Source: Leeuwenhoekiella sp. MAR_2009_132
GTDB lineage: Bacteria; Bacteroidota; Bacteroidia; Flavobacteriales; Flavobacteriaceae
Direction: 5' to 3'
Assembly (NCBI RefSeq): GCF_000687915.1
Contig: NZ_JHZY01000004.1
Span: 1,994,001 to 2,058,000 of the forward strand
Length of the DNA stretch: 64,000 nucleotides
In this document: piece by piece, positions 43,266 to 52,600 of the stretch
Layout: each line of letters starts with the position of its first letter
Numbering within the stretch: the stretch's first letter is position 1
The notes under the pieces: model-generated
Seen by the model: the letters and a program-made list of their open reading frames with translations, nothing else
The model's database searches: none
Told to the model about the DNA's origin: nothing
Program-made: the position numbers and the translations under genes

Positions 43266-44489
43266 TTGATACTTAAATTAGAACAAAAAAGTCCGCATTT
43301 ATCGGGTGAGGTACGCATAACAGGTTCAAAAAGTGAGAGCAATAGATTGTTATTGCTTCAGGCACTTTATGGCAATTTTGAGATTAATAATCTTTCAAAT
43401 AGCGACGATAGCGAGGTGATGCAAAAAGCTTTAGCTTCCACAGAAAAAACAATAGATATTCATCATGCGGGCACGGCTATGCGATTTCTAACCGCCTATT
43501 TTGCAGCTTACGAAGGTAGAGAAACTTTACTTACAGGTAGCCAGCGTATGAAGGAGCGTCCTATAGGGCTTCTGGTAGAAGCGCTTAGAAGTTTAGGTGC
43601 AGATATTACTTATGTAGATGCAGAGGGTTTTGCGCCTTTATTAATTAAAGGTAAAAGACTTACTAAAAATAAAGTATCATTAGCCGCTAACGTGAGTAGC
43701 CAATATATATCTGCGCTTATGATGGTGGGTGCTTCATTTGAAAACGGTCTGGAGATAGAATTACTGGGTAAAATAACTTCGGTACCTTATATAGAAATGA
43801 CGCGTTCTTTATTAACCCAACTTGAAATAGAAAGCAGTTTTGAAGATCAACTTATACGTATAGCACCGGCTCAAAATGTGACTGTTGCGCAAATGACAGT
43901 AGAGTCTGACTGGAGTAGTGTTTCCTATTACTACGGCCTGGTTGCACTTTCAGAAACTGCAAAACTTACCTTATCAAGTTATAAAAAGGAAAGTTTACAG
44001 GGCGATGCTGTTTTAGCAGAACTTTATACAAAACTTGGTGTAAAAACTACTTTTCTAGAGCATTCGATTATTCTGGAAAAAGAAAAAGATGCTCAACTGA
44101 AGCACATATCTTTTGATCTTGCAAACAGCCCCGATATCGCTCAGACAATTGCAGTAACATGTTTTGGTCTGGGGATTTCTTGTGATTTAACGGGACTTCA
44201 CACCCTAAAAATTAAAGAGACAGATCGCCTTGAGGCCTTAAAAGCAGAACTCAGTAAATTAGGTGCAACTATTGAAGTGACTGATAAATCTCTTCATTTG
44301 AACGCTGGTGGAACTTGTGTCGAAAATGTTACCATAAAAACCTATCAGGACCATCGAATGGCGATGGCTTTTGCACCTTTAGCACTAAAAGTTCCAATTA
44401 TTTTTGAAGATGCTGAGGTTGTAAACAAATCATATCCTGATTTTTGGGCTGATTTTAGGGGGCTGGGCTTCAAAATAGATCAAGTTTAG
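43266..44489 (+). CDS. aroA: 3-phosphoshikimate 1-carboxyvinyltransferase (EPSP synthase)
   Basis: 407 residues; condenses shikimate-3-phosphate with PEP. Motifs: ITGSKSESNRLLLLQAL near 17-33, HHAGTAMRFLTAYFA, SQRMKERPIG, VESDWSSVSYYYG, and LKIKETDRLEALKAEL near the C-terminus. The start is TTG at 43266 (reads ILKLEQKSPHLSG). It supplies chorismate to the aromatic operon at 28291-32289 but sits apart from it. Somewhat shorter than the E. coli enzyme (427). Confidence 0.95.
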   Translation: MILKLEQKSPHLSGEVRITGSKSESNRLLLLQALYGNFEINNLSNSDDSEVMQKALASTEKTIDIHHAGTAMRFLTAYFAAYEGRETLLTGSQRMKERPIGLLVEALRSLGADITYVDAEGFAPLLIKGKRLTKNKVSLAANVSSQYISALMMVGASFENGLEIELLGKITSVPYIEMTRSLLTQLEIESSFEDQLIRIAPAQNVTVAQMTVESDWSSVSYYYGLVALSETAKLTLSSYKKESLQGDAVLAELYTKLGVKTTFLEHSIILEKEKDAQLKHISFDLANSPDIAQTIAVTCFGLGISCDLTGLHTLKIKETDRLEALKAELSKLGATIEVTDKSLHLNAGGTCVENVTIKTYQDHRMAMAFAPLALKVPIIFEDAEVVNKSYPDFWADFRGLGFKIDQV

Positions 44490-44517
44490 ACTTATACTAA
44501 ATTAAACCGTGATTTAC

Positions 44518-44549
44518 TTGACAACCCCTACCTTGAGGTTGTATATTTG
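44518..44549 (+). promoter_or_regulatory. Promoter of queA
   Basis: TTG (44518-44520) and TATATTTG (44542-44549) with a 21-base gap, close to the Bacteroidota -33/-7 arrangement. Transcription would start about 25-30 bases before the ATG at 44583. Confidence 0.6.
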
Positions 44550-44582
44550 CACGCTATTTTAAATACCTAAAAAAGACATCCC

Positions 44583-45638
44583 ATGGGAATGAAACTTTCG
44601 CATTTTAATTTTGATTTGCCAGACGAGCTGTTAGCTGAATATCCTGCCGAAAATAGGGATGAAGCACGCTTGATGGTTCTTAATCGTAAAACTAAGACTA
44701 TAGAGCATAAGCTCTTTAAAGATATTATAGATTATTTTGAGCCTAATGATATCATGGTTCTAAATAATACAAAGGTTTTTCCTGCACGTCTTTATGGAAA
44801 TAAAGAAAAAACCGGTGCTCGTATTGAGGTTTTCTTATTAAGAGAACTTAATTCAGAAACGCGCTTGTGGGATGTACTTGTAGATCCTGCACGTAAAATA
44901 CGTATCGGTAATAAACTTTATTTTGGTGATGATGAGAGTCTTGTTGCTGAAGTAATAGACAATACAACTTCTAGAGGTAGAACTTTACGTTTTTTATATG
45001 ATGGTTCTTATCAGGAGTTTAGAAATAAACTTACAGAATTAGGAGAGACACCACTTCCTAAATACATTAAGCGTGAAGTAGAGCCTGAAGATGCAGAGCG
45101 TTATCAGACTATTTTTGCAAAAGAAGAAGGTGCTGTTGCTGCGCCTACCGCTGGTTTGCACTTTAGCAAGCACCTATTAAAACGTCTTGAAATTAAAGGT
45201 CTAAATTTTGCTGAAGTTACACTTCACGTAGGTTTGGGTACCTTTAGTGCTGTTGAAGTTGAAGATCTTTCTAAGCATAAGATGGATAGTGAAGAAGCTT
45301 ACATCAAGTCGGAAGCTGTAGAAGTTATCAATAAGGCGATAAGTGAAAAAAGAAAAATTTGCGCAGTAGGTACTACCGTAATGCGTACTTTGGAAAGTGC
45401 TGTAAGTTCTAATCGTACACTAAACGAATTTGGTGGGTGGACTAATAAATTTATTTTCCCTCCTTATGACTTTAGTATAGCAAATTGCATGGTGACTAAC
45501 TTTCATACGCCAAGATCTACGCTAATGATGATGGTGTCTGCTTTCGCTGGTCACGATTTCATGAAACAAGCATATGAAGAAGCAGTAAAAGAGAAATATA
45601 AATTCTATACTTACGGGGATGCGATGTTAATCATCTAA
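44583..45638 (+). CDS. queA: tRNA preQ1(34) S-adenosylmethionine ribosyltransferase-isomerase
   Basis: 351 residues; makes epoxyqueuosine in tRNA. Family marks: [46 protein letters not shown] and the THVGLGTF-like [13 protein letters not shown]. The terminal [18 protein letters not shown] is characteristic. It has its own consensus promoter upstream and a terminator downstream, so it is monocistronic. Two Met codons (1 and 3) are possible starts. Confidence 0.96.
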   Translation: MGMKLSHFNFDLPDELLAEYPAENRDEARLMVLNRKTKTIEHKLFKDIIDYFEPNDIMVLNNTKVFPARLYGNKEKTGARIEVFLLRELNSETRLWDVLVDPARKIRIGNKLYFGDDESLVAEVIDNTTSRGRTLRFLYDGSYQEFRNKLTELGETPLPKYIKREVEPEDAERYQTIFAKEEGAVAAPTAGLHFSKHLLKRLEIKGLNFAEVTLHVGLGTFSAVEVEDLSKHKMDSEEAYIKSEAVEVINKAISEKRKICAVGTTVMRTLESAVSSNRTLNEFGGWTNKFIFPPYDFSIANCMVTNFHTPRSTLMMMVSAFAGHDFMKQAYEEAVKEKYKFYTYGDAMLII

Positions 45639-45660
45639 TTCTAGTTCTAGTTATAATTTT

Positions 45661-45692
45661 AAAATCCCCGGCAGTAGTGTCGGGGATTTTTT
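45661..45692 (+). terminator. Terminator of queA
   Basis: Perfect 10-bp stem AAAATCCCCG / CGGGGATTTT with a 10-base loop and a T-run. Confidence 0.9.
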
Positions 45693-45751
45693 AGTATAAA
45701 ACTTAAGGCTTAGGCTATAGAAAGCAGCTTGTTAATTGGTAACTTTACAAT

Positions 45752-46795
45752 GTGATACAAACTAAAAAAGATATTCGAGCATTATCCCGTGATGAATTGA
45801 GGGATTATTTTGTGGCTCAGGGCGAGAAAGCTTTTAGAGGTAACCAGGTTTATGAATGGTTGTGGAGTAAAGGAGCACATTCTTTTGATGATATGACAAA
45901 CCTGTCTAAAGAAACCCGTAGTTTCTTAGATACGCACTTTGTGATTAACCACATCAAGGTAGATCAGATGCAGCGCAGTAATGATGGTACGATTAAAAAT
46001 GCTGTAAAACTTCATGATAATCTTACTGTTGAATCTGTATTAATACCTACAGCCAGTAGAACTACAGCTTGTGTATCTTCACAGGTGGGATGTAGTTTAA
46101 ATTGTAAATTTTGTGCTACAGCACGTTTAAAACGTATGCGTAATTTAAATCCTGATGAAATATTTGATCAGGTAGTGGCGATAGATCAGCAAAGTAAACT
46201 GTATTTTGGAAGGCCGCTTTCTAATATCGTATTTATGGGTATGGGAGAGCCGTTAATGAACTACAATAATGTCATTAAGTCTATAGAGAAAATAACATCT
46301 CCAGATGGCTTAGGAATGTCTCCAAAGCGTATTACGGTTTCTACTTCTGGTGTTCCAAAGATTATAAAGAAGATGGCAGATGACGCCGTTAAATTTAATC
46401 TTGCTGTTTCGTTGCATTCTGCTTTAGATGAGGTGCGTACAGAAATTATGCCTTTTAATGAGCAAATGCCTTTAATAGAACTTAAAGAAGCGCTCCAATA
46501 TTGGTATATTAAAACAAAGAAGTTTATAACCTATGAGTATATTGTCTGGGGAGGTATAAATGATCGGGATAAAGATATAGAGGCGTTAATCGAATTTTGC
46601 CTGGCAGTGCCAAGTAAAGTAAATTTGATCGAATACAATCCTATAGACGACGGCCAATTTCAACAGGCAGATCCTGAAACCATAAATCGTTATGTTGCAA
46701 AACTTGAGGATAGAGGAATTACGGTAACTGTAAGACGTTCGCGTGGTAAAGATATTGATGCTGCCTGCGGACAACTCGCAAACAAAAACGGATAA
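45752..46795 (+). CDS. rlmN: Dual-specificity 23S rRNA/tRNA adenine-C2 methyltransferase
   Basis: Radical-SAM enzyme of 347 residues. The cluster motif is SLNCKFCATA within VGCSLNCKFC (C-x3-C-x2-C). GNQVYEWLWSKGAHSFDDMTNLSK is the N-terminal substrate-binding helix bundle, and FMGMGEPLMNYNNV a core motif. The second catalytic Cys is near the C-terminus in IDAACGQL. The start is GTG at 45752. It modifies A2503 in 23S rRNA and A37 in some tRNAs. Confidence 0.95.
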   Translation: MIQTKKDIRALSRDELRDYFVAQGEKAFRGNQVYEWLWSKGAHSFDDMTNLSKETRSFLDTHFVINHIKVDQMQRSNDGTIKNAVKLHDNLTVESVLIPTASRTTACVSSQVGCSLNCKFCATARLKRMRNLNPDEIFDQVVAIDQQSKLYFGRPLSNIVFMGMGEPLMNYNNVIKSIEKITSPDGLGMSPKRITVSTSGVPKIIKKMADDAVKFNLAVSLHSALDEVRTEIMPFNEQMPLIELKEALQYWYIKTKKFITYEYIVWGGINDRDKDIEALIEFCLAVPSKVNLIEYNPIDDGQFQQADPETINRYVAKLEDRGITVTVRRSRGKDIDAACGQLANKNG

Positions 46796-46868
46796 ACAAT
46801 TAGATCTTTGGTACCATTTATAGGTTTTACTGAAGATTTTTTAAAGTATATAATAACATAAAAAACGA

Positions 46869-47846
46869 GTGAAAGTAGTCGAACAGATTAAGCAACCTAT
46901 TGCTCACGAGATGGAACTCTTTGAGCAGAAGTTTTCGCTTTCGATGAAATCAAAAGTGCCGCTTCTCAATCGCATCACCCATTATATTGTTAACCGTAAA
47001 GGGAAACAAATGCGACCTATGTTTGTATTTCTGGTAGCCAAAATGCTGGGAGATGAGCGTCTAAACGATCGTACCTATCGGGGTGCTTCTGTCATAGAAT
47101 TGATACATACAGCTACATTAGTGCACGATGACGTGGTTGATGATAGTTACCGCCGGCGCGGTTTTTTTAGTCTTAACGCACTGTGGAAAAATAAGATTGC
47201 TGTTTTAGTAGGTGACTTTCTGCTTTCAAAAGGCTTACTACTTTCTATAGATAATGAAGATTTTGATCTTTTGCAGATTATTTCGGTTGCAGTACGCGAG
47301 ATGAGCGAAGGTGAATTACTTCAGATTGAAAAAGCACGCAACCTTGATATTACTGAAGAAATTTACTTTGAAATCATACGTCAAAAAACAGCAACATTAA
47401 TAGCTGCTTGTTGTGCAATGGGTGCTTGCGCCGTGCACGCAGGTAAAAAAGATGTAGAGGCTATGCGTAAATTTGGAGAGCTAATAGGTCTTGCGTTTCA
47501 GATTAAAGATGATTTGTTTGATTATGGAACACAGCAAATAGGAAAGCCTACCGGTATAGATATCAAAGAGCAAAAAATGACCCTTCCGTTAATTTATGCT
47601 GTAAACAATAGTGATAAGAAACAACGTAAATGGCTTATCAACTCGGTTAAGAATCACAATAAAGACAAAAACCGCGTAAACGAGGTGATTGATTACGTGA
47701 AAAAATCTGGAGGTTTAGATTATGCCGTTGATAAAATGGTCTCCCTTCAACAACAGGCATTAAGAATGCTTGATAAATATCCCGAATCTCAATATAAAGA
47801 TTCACTTATTCTTATGGTGAATTATGTAATTGAACGTAAAAAGTAA
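46869..47846 (+). CDS. Polyprenyl (octaprenyl-type) diphosphate synthase
   Basis: 325 residues, GTG start at 46869. Both Asp-rich motifs are present: LVHDDVVDD near 90 and QIKDDLFDYG near 214. KGKQMRPMFVFLVAKM carries the isopentenyl-diphosphate site. It makes the long isoprenoid side chain, probably of menaquinone, as in other Bacteroidota; the chain length cannot be read directly. A 229-base spacer without recognisable features follows. Confidence 0.9.
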   Translation: MKVVEQIKQPIAHEMELFEQKFSLSMKSKVPLLNRITHYIVNRKGKQMRPMFVFLVAKMLGDERLNDRTYRGASVIELIHTATLVHDDVVDDSYRRRGFFSLNALWKNKIAVLVGDFLLSKGLLLSIDNEDFDLLQIISVAVREMSEGELLQIEKARNLDITEEIYFEIIRQKTATLIAACCAMGACAVHAGKKDVEAMRKFGELIGLAFQIKDDLFDYGTQQIGKPTGIDIKEQKMTLPLIYAVNNSDKKQRKWLINSVKNHNKDKNRVNEVIDYVKKSGGLDYAVDKMVSLQQQALRMLDKYPESQYKDSLILMVNYVIERKK

Positions 47847-48075
47847 CACGTTTAGTTTAAAAAGGTAGTAGCACTATAAATCTTCAAAGTGCTTATATAA
47901 AGTCGCAGGTCAATTTAAAAATGTCTTTATCTGCAAAGACTTATTTTCAATTCTTTTATTGTGTACTTCATTATATTTTATTTTACTATTGGTTGTTGAT
48001 AATGAGCAATCTAAAATTAAATTCATTTTTTTTTAATCTCAGGCAACCATTTTATTAAATGCTGCGTCTATATAA

Positions 48076-48672
48076 GTGAAGGCAGTTTTAAAACCCTCTT
48101 TTGTGAAAGTCATTTCATTTTTTAATAACGAGAAACAGCTTATAAAGAAAGCAGCTAACGGAAATCGTGATGCGCAGCGAACACTTTATAATTTGCACGC
48201 GCCAAAAATGCTTGGGGTATGCAGGCGGTATTTAAAAGATATTATGCAGGCAGAAGAAGCAATGTGTAATGGGTTTTTAAAAGTATTTAAAAATCTGGAA
48301 TCCTTTAGAGATGAAGGCAGTTTTGAAGGTTGGATGCGCCGAATAATGGTAAATGAGTCAATTTCCTATTTGCGTAAAGAGCAAAAAATTGTTTTTACTG
48401 AATATTCTGAAGAGATTAATGACGCGACGTATAGCCCGCAAGACAGTGACCTTGAAGTTGAGCATATTCAGGCTTTGATAGATGAATTACCAGAGGGCTA
48501 TCGCGCTGTTTTTGTGTTGTATGCCGTTGAAGGTTTTAAGCATCAGGAAATAGCAAAAATGTTGAGTATTTCAGAAAGTACTTCTAAAACTCAATTGTTT
48601 AAAGCCCGAAAATTACTTCAGTACAAATTAAAAGAATCTAATTTATACCTGTATGGCACCGATGAAATTTGA
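48076..48672 (+). CDS. RNA polymerase sigma-70 factor, ECF type
   Basis: 198 residues. Region 2 (AANGNRDAQRTLYNLHAPKMLGVC; AMCNGFLKVFKNLESF; FEGWMRRIMVNESISYLR) and region 4 (LPEGYRAVFVLYAVEGFKHQEIAKML) are clear, joined by a short linker, as in ECF sigma factors. The start is GTG at 48076; a Met after the first 30 residues would cut into region 2. The next gene overlaps by up to 20 bases and encodes a single-span protein, a typical sigma/anti-sigma arrangement. Confidence 0.9.
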   Translation: MKAVLKPSFVKVISFFNNEKQLIKKAANGNRDAQRTLYNLHAPKMLGVCRRYLKDIMQAEEAMCNGFLKVFKNLESFRDEGSFEGWMRRIMVNESISYLRKEQKIVFTEYSEEINDATYSPQDSDLEVEHIQALIDELPEGYRAVFVLYAVEGFKHQEIAKMLSISESTSKTQLFKARKLLQYKLKESNLYLYGTDEI

Positions 48673-49399
48673 AGAAAACATACGCGAGAAGCTTGAAAAA
48701 CGGGAGATTAAACCTTCGCCTCTTGCCTGGAAGCGTATTGAAAATGAACTTAATCATTCCGCGAAGCGGAAAAATAAAAGAAGCTACGGTTGGTTAGTTA
48801 TGGCAGCTAGTTTCGTAGGAATATTAATACTGGCAGGAACGTTATTTTTTAAAAGTGAGATTCCACAAAATCAACAGGTAGTAGAAATTCCCGTAGAAAA
48901 AACTACAACCGAAGATAACTTGCCAGAAAACAAGCTTACTGAAAAGCAATTGCCTCATACAGCTAAGGAGGTAGTTGCTGAAGTAGAAAGAGAAGATGCA
49001 GTTAAAAAGGTTGCTATACTTCCTGAAAATTCAGTTGTAGTTAAAAAGAATACTGAGGCTGTAGCTTTGTCTCAAAAGACTACAAAAGAGACTAGTTTAG
49101 ATGCTCCTATTCAGAATTATATTAATGAAGAAGTAGATCAGCTGCTTTTAAAAGTACAGCAGCAGCAAAACACGGGTGTAGCTTATTCTGATGTAGAAAT
49201 CGATATGCTATTACGCGAAGCGCAACGTGATATAATTACCGAAAAACTATTTAAAAATGCTCAAAATGAAGTAAATGCACAGGCTTTACTTTATGAAGTG
49301 GAAGAAGAGTTAGATCCCTCCTTTAGAGACCGCATATTTGAAGCACTTAAAGATGGTTTTTTAAAAGCTAGAGAGGCTGTTGTATCTCGCAATAATTAA
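48653..49399 (+). CDS. Single-span membrane protein, probable anti-sigma factor
   Basis: 248 residues from the first ATG; an ATG three codons later (48662, MKFEENIREKLEKRE) is equally possible. Cytoplasmic N-terminus (about 45 residues), one membrane helix (GWLVMAASFVGILILAGTLFF), then a long Lys/Glu/Val-rich, low-complexity periplasmic part and a helical C-terminus. The overlap with the upstream sigma gene and the N-in topology suggest it binds that sigma factor. No family motif is recognised. Confidence 0.7.
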   Translation: MAPMKFEENIREKLEKREIKPSPLAWKRIENELNHSAKRKNKRSYGWLVMAASFVGILILAGTLFFKSEIPQNQQVVEIPVEKTTTEDNLPENKLTEKQLPHTAKEVVAEVEREDAVKKVAILPENSVVVKKNTEAVALSQKTTKETSLDAPIQNYINEEVDQLLLKVQQQQNTGVAYSDVEIDMLLREAQRDIITEKLFKNAQNEVNAQALLYEVEEELDPSFRDRIFEALKDGFLKAREAVVSRNN

Positions 49400-49434
49400 T
49401 ATAAATATTCATTCATCAATCTTTGGGAAGCTAA

Positions 49435-49453
49435 TCTCCGTCTATGACGGAGA
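49435..49453 (+). other. Inverted repeat in the leader of the outer-membrane protein gene
   Basis: TCTCCGTC (49435-49442), TAT, GACGGAGA (49446-49453): a perfect 8-bp GC-rich stem with no T-run, 29 bases before the ATG of the next gene. Either an mRNA hairpin that affects translation or a protein-binding site. Confidence 0.45.
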
Positions 49454-49481
49454 GCGGTGACCTGAAACTAAATCAAAAATT

Positions 49482-50516
49482 ATGAGAATTTTACTTTTAC
49501 TTTTTATCGTTGGGCTAAGTTTTGTACCGCAGCTAACATTCGCACAATCTGAAGAAAATACAGAGACTGTAAAACAACTTCAAATTAAAAAAGAAGAGGT
49601 TGTAAATCAAGAAAAAGAAGCTTTAAAAACCGAAGTGCTGGCCATTAATAAACGCCTTGCAAATAATGAAATTACAGAAGCCCAAGCAAGCGAATTGAAA
49701 AAAGAAGCCGCTAAAAAGCACGCCCGTAATATAGAAGATAAGCTTGCTATTATAGAAAGTCAAATAGATCTGTTAGAGCGTAACGAGGGTGTTGATGACG
49801 TTAGCGTTTTCGGTATTTTTATAGGCAAAGACAAGCTCAAATTAGGTGATTCTAGTGAGAAAGAGGTAGTTTATGATCGTCGCACCACTTCAGATCTGGT
49901 TCTTGCAATAGGCTTTAATAATGCGATTATTGACGGTCAGGGATTAAACGATTCTCCATATAAAATAGGGGGTAGCCGCTTTTTTGAATTGGGAATTGCC
50001 TGGAAAACACGCGTGTTTGATAACTCTAACTTTTTAAGATTGAAATACGGGTTTAGTTTTCAGTTTAATGGGTTGAAGATTGATGACAATCAATATTTAG
50101 TGGAGCAGGGAGATCAAACCGTTTTAGAAGCGTACCCTATAAATCTTGACAAAGCTAAATTTAGAATGGATAACCTGGTATTTCCGGTTCATTTTGAATT
50201 TGGGCCTTCAACTAAAAGAGAAGGTGATGATTACTTCAGATATTCTACAAAAGATAAATTTAAATTGGGATTAGGTGGTTATGCCGGCTTTAATTTATTG
50301 ACTATTCAAAAGCTGAAATATGAAGAAAACGGCGAAGATCGTAAGGATAAGTTTAAGCAGAATTTCAACACTAATAATTTCATATATGGTTTGAGTGGTT
50401 ATGTCGCTTTGGGAGATGTAGCGCTTTATGTGAAATATGATTTGAATACCATTTTTAAAGACAACCCGATTGAGCAACGCAATATTTCCGTGGGTTTACG
50501 ATTTGATATGGACTAG
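49482..50516 (+). CDS. Exported protein with coiled coil and probable outer-membrane barrel
   Basis: 344 residues. Signal peptide MRILLLLFIVGLSFVPQLTFAQ, then a Glu/Lys-rich coiled coil (about 30-105), then a beta-rich region with repeated aromatic-polar alternation, ending ISVGLRFDMD. This layout suggests an outer-membrane beta-barrel with a periplasmic helical stalk. It follows the sigma/anti-sigma-like pair and may be its regulon member or partner; that is inferred from position only. Confidence 0.7.
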   Translation: MRILLLLFIVGLSFVPQLTFAQSEENTETVKQLQIKKEEVVNQEKEALKTEVLAINKRLANNEITEAQASELKKEAAKKHARNIEDKLAIIESQIDLLERNEGVDDVSVFGIFIGKDKLKLGDSSEKEVVYDRRTTSDLVLAIGFNNAIIDGQGLNDSPYKIGGSRFFELGIAWKTRVFDNSNFLRLKYGFSFQFNGLKIDDNQYLVEQGDQTVLEAYPINLDKAKFRMDNLVFPVHFEFGPSTKREGDDYFRYSTKDKFKLGLGGYAGFNLLTIQKLKYEENGEDRKDKFKQNFNTNNFIYGLSGYVALGDVALYVKYDLNTIFKDNPIEQRNISVGLRFDMD

Positions 50517-50548
50517 TGCCTGCAGCACTTGCAAAAAAGATTAATAAG

Positions 50549-50579
50549 ACCTGTACGATAAACTTCGTACAGGTTTTTT
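50549..50579 (+). terminator. Terminator after the outer-membrane protein gene
   Basis: ACCTGTACGA / TCGTACAGGT stem (10 bp), 6-base loop, six T. Confidence 0.88.
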
Positions 50580-50642
50580 ATTGTGTAAATTTGTAGGCTT
50601 TATTTAATTATAGTACGCGTTAAATTATATAAAATAACTTCT

Positions 50643-52598
50643 TTGATCTCAAAAACCACCATAGATAATGTATTCGAAACTGCTCGTGTAGAGGAGGTCA
50701 TAGGTGATTTTGTAAATCTCAAAAAATCGGGTAGTAACTATAAGGGTTTGAGTCCGTTTACAGATGAGCGCTCTCCTAGTTTTATGGTATCGCCGGTAAA
50801 ACAAATCTGGAAAGATTTTTCGAGTGGAAAGGGAGGTAATGCAGTTGCTTTTCTAATGGAGCACGAGCATTTTACCTATCCTGAAGCCATTAAATACCTG
50901 GCTAAAAAGTACAATATTGAGATTGAAGAAACCGAGCAAACAGATGAGCAAAAAGAGCAGGCAGATGAGCGGGAGAGCATGTATGTGGTTTCAGAATACG
51001 CAAAAGATTATTTTCACAAAACACTTTTAAATACCGAAGCCGGCAAAGCCATTGGTCTCACTTATTTTAAAGAACGTGGTTTCACTTCAGAGACAATAGA
51101 AAAATTTCAGTTAGGATATTCACCAGATGCCTGGGATGCCTTTACCAGTGAAGCGATACGCAAAGGCTATAAGCTAGAGTACTTAGAAAAAACCGGACTT
51201 TCTATAGTTAAAGAAGAAAAGCAATTTGACCGTTTTAAAGGTCGCGTGATGTTTCCCATTCAGTCTTTAAGCGGAAGAATTTTAGGTTTTGGAGGGCGTA
51301 TCTTAACAAATGATAAGAAAGCAGCAAAATACCTAAACAGTCCTGAGAGTGATATTTATCATAAGAGTAAGGTGCTTTATGGTATTTATCACGCAAAGCA
51401 AGCTATTGCTAAAGAAGATACCTGTTATCTAGTTGAAGGGTATACAGATGTGATACAAATGCATCAGCTAGGTATTGAGAATGTAGTTTCTTCATCAGGA
51501 ACTGCACTTACACCAGAGCAAATACGCCTTATAAATCGGCTAACGCCAAATATTACGGTGCTTTTTGATGGAGATGCGGCCGGTCAACGTGCATCGCTAA
51601 GAGGAATAGATTTGATCCTTGAGCAGGGGATGAATGTTAAGGTATGCAGTTTTCCTGAAGGAGAAGATCCTGATAGTTTTTCGCGTAAAAATACCTTAAC
51701 CGAAGTTCAGGATTTTTTAAAGGATAATGCTAAAGATTTTATACAGTACAAAGCCTCTCTCTTAATGGAAGAGGCGCAGGGTGACCCTATAAAAAAGGCT
51801 GGCCTTGTTCGGGATATGGTAGAGAGCATTGGTAAAATTCCAGATGTAATTAAACGGGAAATCTACATTCAGGAATGTGCCCGTATTATGGATATTAAAG
51901 AAGATGTGCTTTTTAATACGCTGGCGCAAATTCTAACTAAGGGACAAAAAGAAGCTCCTGCTCCTACTAAGCCTAGTGCAGGGCAAATGCAGGTTGTTGA
52001 AAAAAAGAAAGCCGAAACAGTTGATCGCCAATTTATTTTAGAGCGTAAGCTTATAGAACTTTTACTGCTCTACGGAAATCAAAAAATTAAGTTTGATGAT
52101 GTTATTGTAAAAGAAAATGAAGATGGAGATCCTGTTGAGGAGCCGGTTGTATTAGAGCTTGATGTGTATGAGAAAATTTATCTTGATCTTCAGGAAGATG
52201 AGACTGAGTTTGCAAATGAGCAGTTTAGAAATCTCTATGTTAAGTTGATTGAAGCGTTGACGCAACAGCGGGAAAATTTTAAAATTGAAACATTTATCAA
52301 TACCGTAAACCCAGATGAGGGGTCATTAATTTCTGATATCATCTTAAATGAAGATAAGTATGTTTTACACAGGTGGGATACTCAGGAAATCTATGTAAAG
52401 CTTAAAAAAGAAACAGTTGCACAAGTAGTTTCTCAAACTGTTCTTTATTTAAGACGTTTTTACGTTTCTCAAAAAATAGAACAACTTGCAGAAGTTGTGA
52501 AAACACCCGAAAATTCTTCTATGGAAGTCCTGATGGATATCAAAGATTATCAGGAGCTGAATAAATTTATAGCCCTAAAATTAAATAGGGTAGTTTAG
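50643..52598 (+). CDS. dnaG: DNA primase, zinc-binding ligands lost
   Basis: 651 residues; makes RNA primers at the replication fork. The N-terminal CHC2 fold is recognisable (YKGLSPFTDERSPSF, then QIWKDFSSGKGGNAVAFL), but the four zinc ligands C-H-C-C are Ser37, Thr40, Asp58 and Ser61. The catalytic TOPRIM part is normal: YLVEGYTDVIQMHQLG and ITVLFDGDAAGQRASLRGID. A C-terminal helicase-binding region follows. The start is TTG at 50643. I recall similar ligand loss in other flavobacterial primases, but did not check it. Confidence 0.93.
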   Translation: MISKTTIDNVFETARVEEVIGDFVNLKKSGSNYKGLSPFTDERSPSFMVSPVKQIWKDFSSGKGGNAVAFLMEHEHFTYPEAIKYLAKKYNIEIEETEQTDEQKEQADERESMYVVSEYAKDYFHKTLLNTEAGKAIGLTYFKERGFTSETIEKFQLGYSPDAWDAFTSEAIRKGYKLEYLEKTGLSIVKEEKQFDRFKGRVMFPIQSLSGRILGFGGRILTNDKKAAKYLNSPESDIYHKSKVLYGIYHAKQAIAKEDTCYLVEGYTDVIQMHQLGIENVVSSSGTALTPEQIRLINRLTPNITVLFDGDAAGQRASLRGIDLILEQGMNVKVCSFPEGEDPDSFSRKNTLTEVQDFLKDNAKDFIQYKASLLMEEAQGDPIKKAGLVRDMVESIGKIPDVIKREIYIQECARIMDIKEDVLFNTLAQILTKGQKEAPAPTKPSAGQMQVVEKKKAETVDRQFILERKLIELLLLYGNQKIKFDDVIVKENEDGDPVEEPVVLELDVYEKIYLDLQEDETEFANEQFRNLYVKLIEALTQQRENFKIETFINTVNPDEGSLISDIILNEDKYVLHRWDTQEIYVKLKKETVAQVVSQTVLYLRRFYVSQKIEQLAEVVKTPENSSMEVLMDIKDYQELNKFIALKLNRVV

Positions 52599-52600
52599 AA

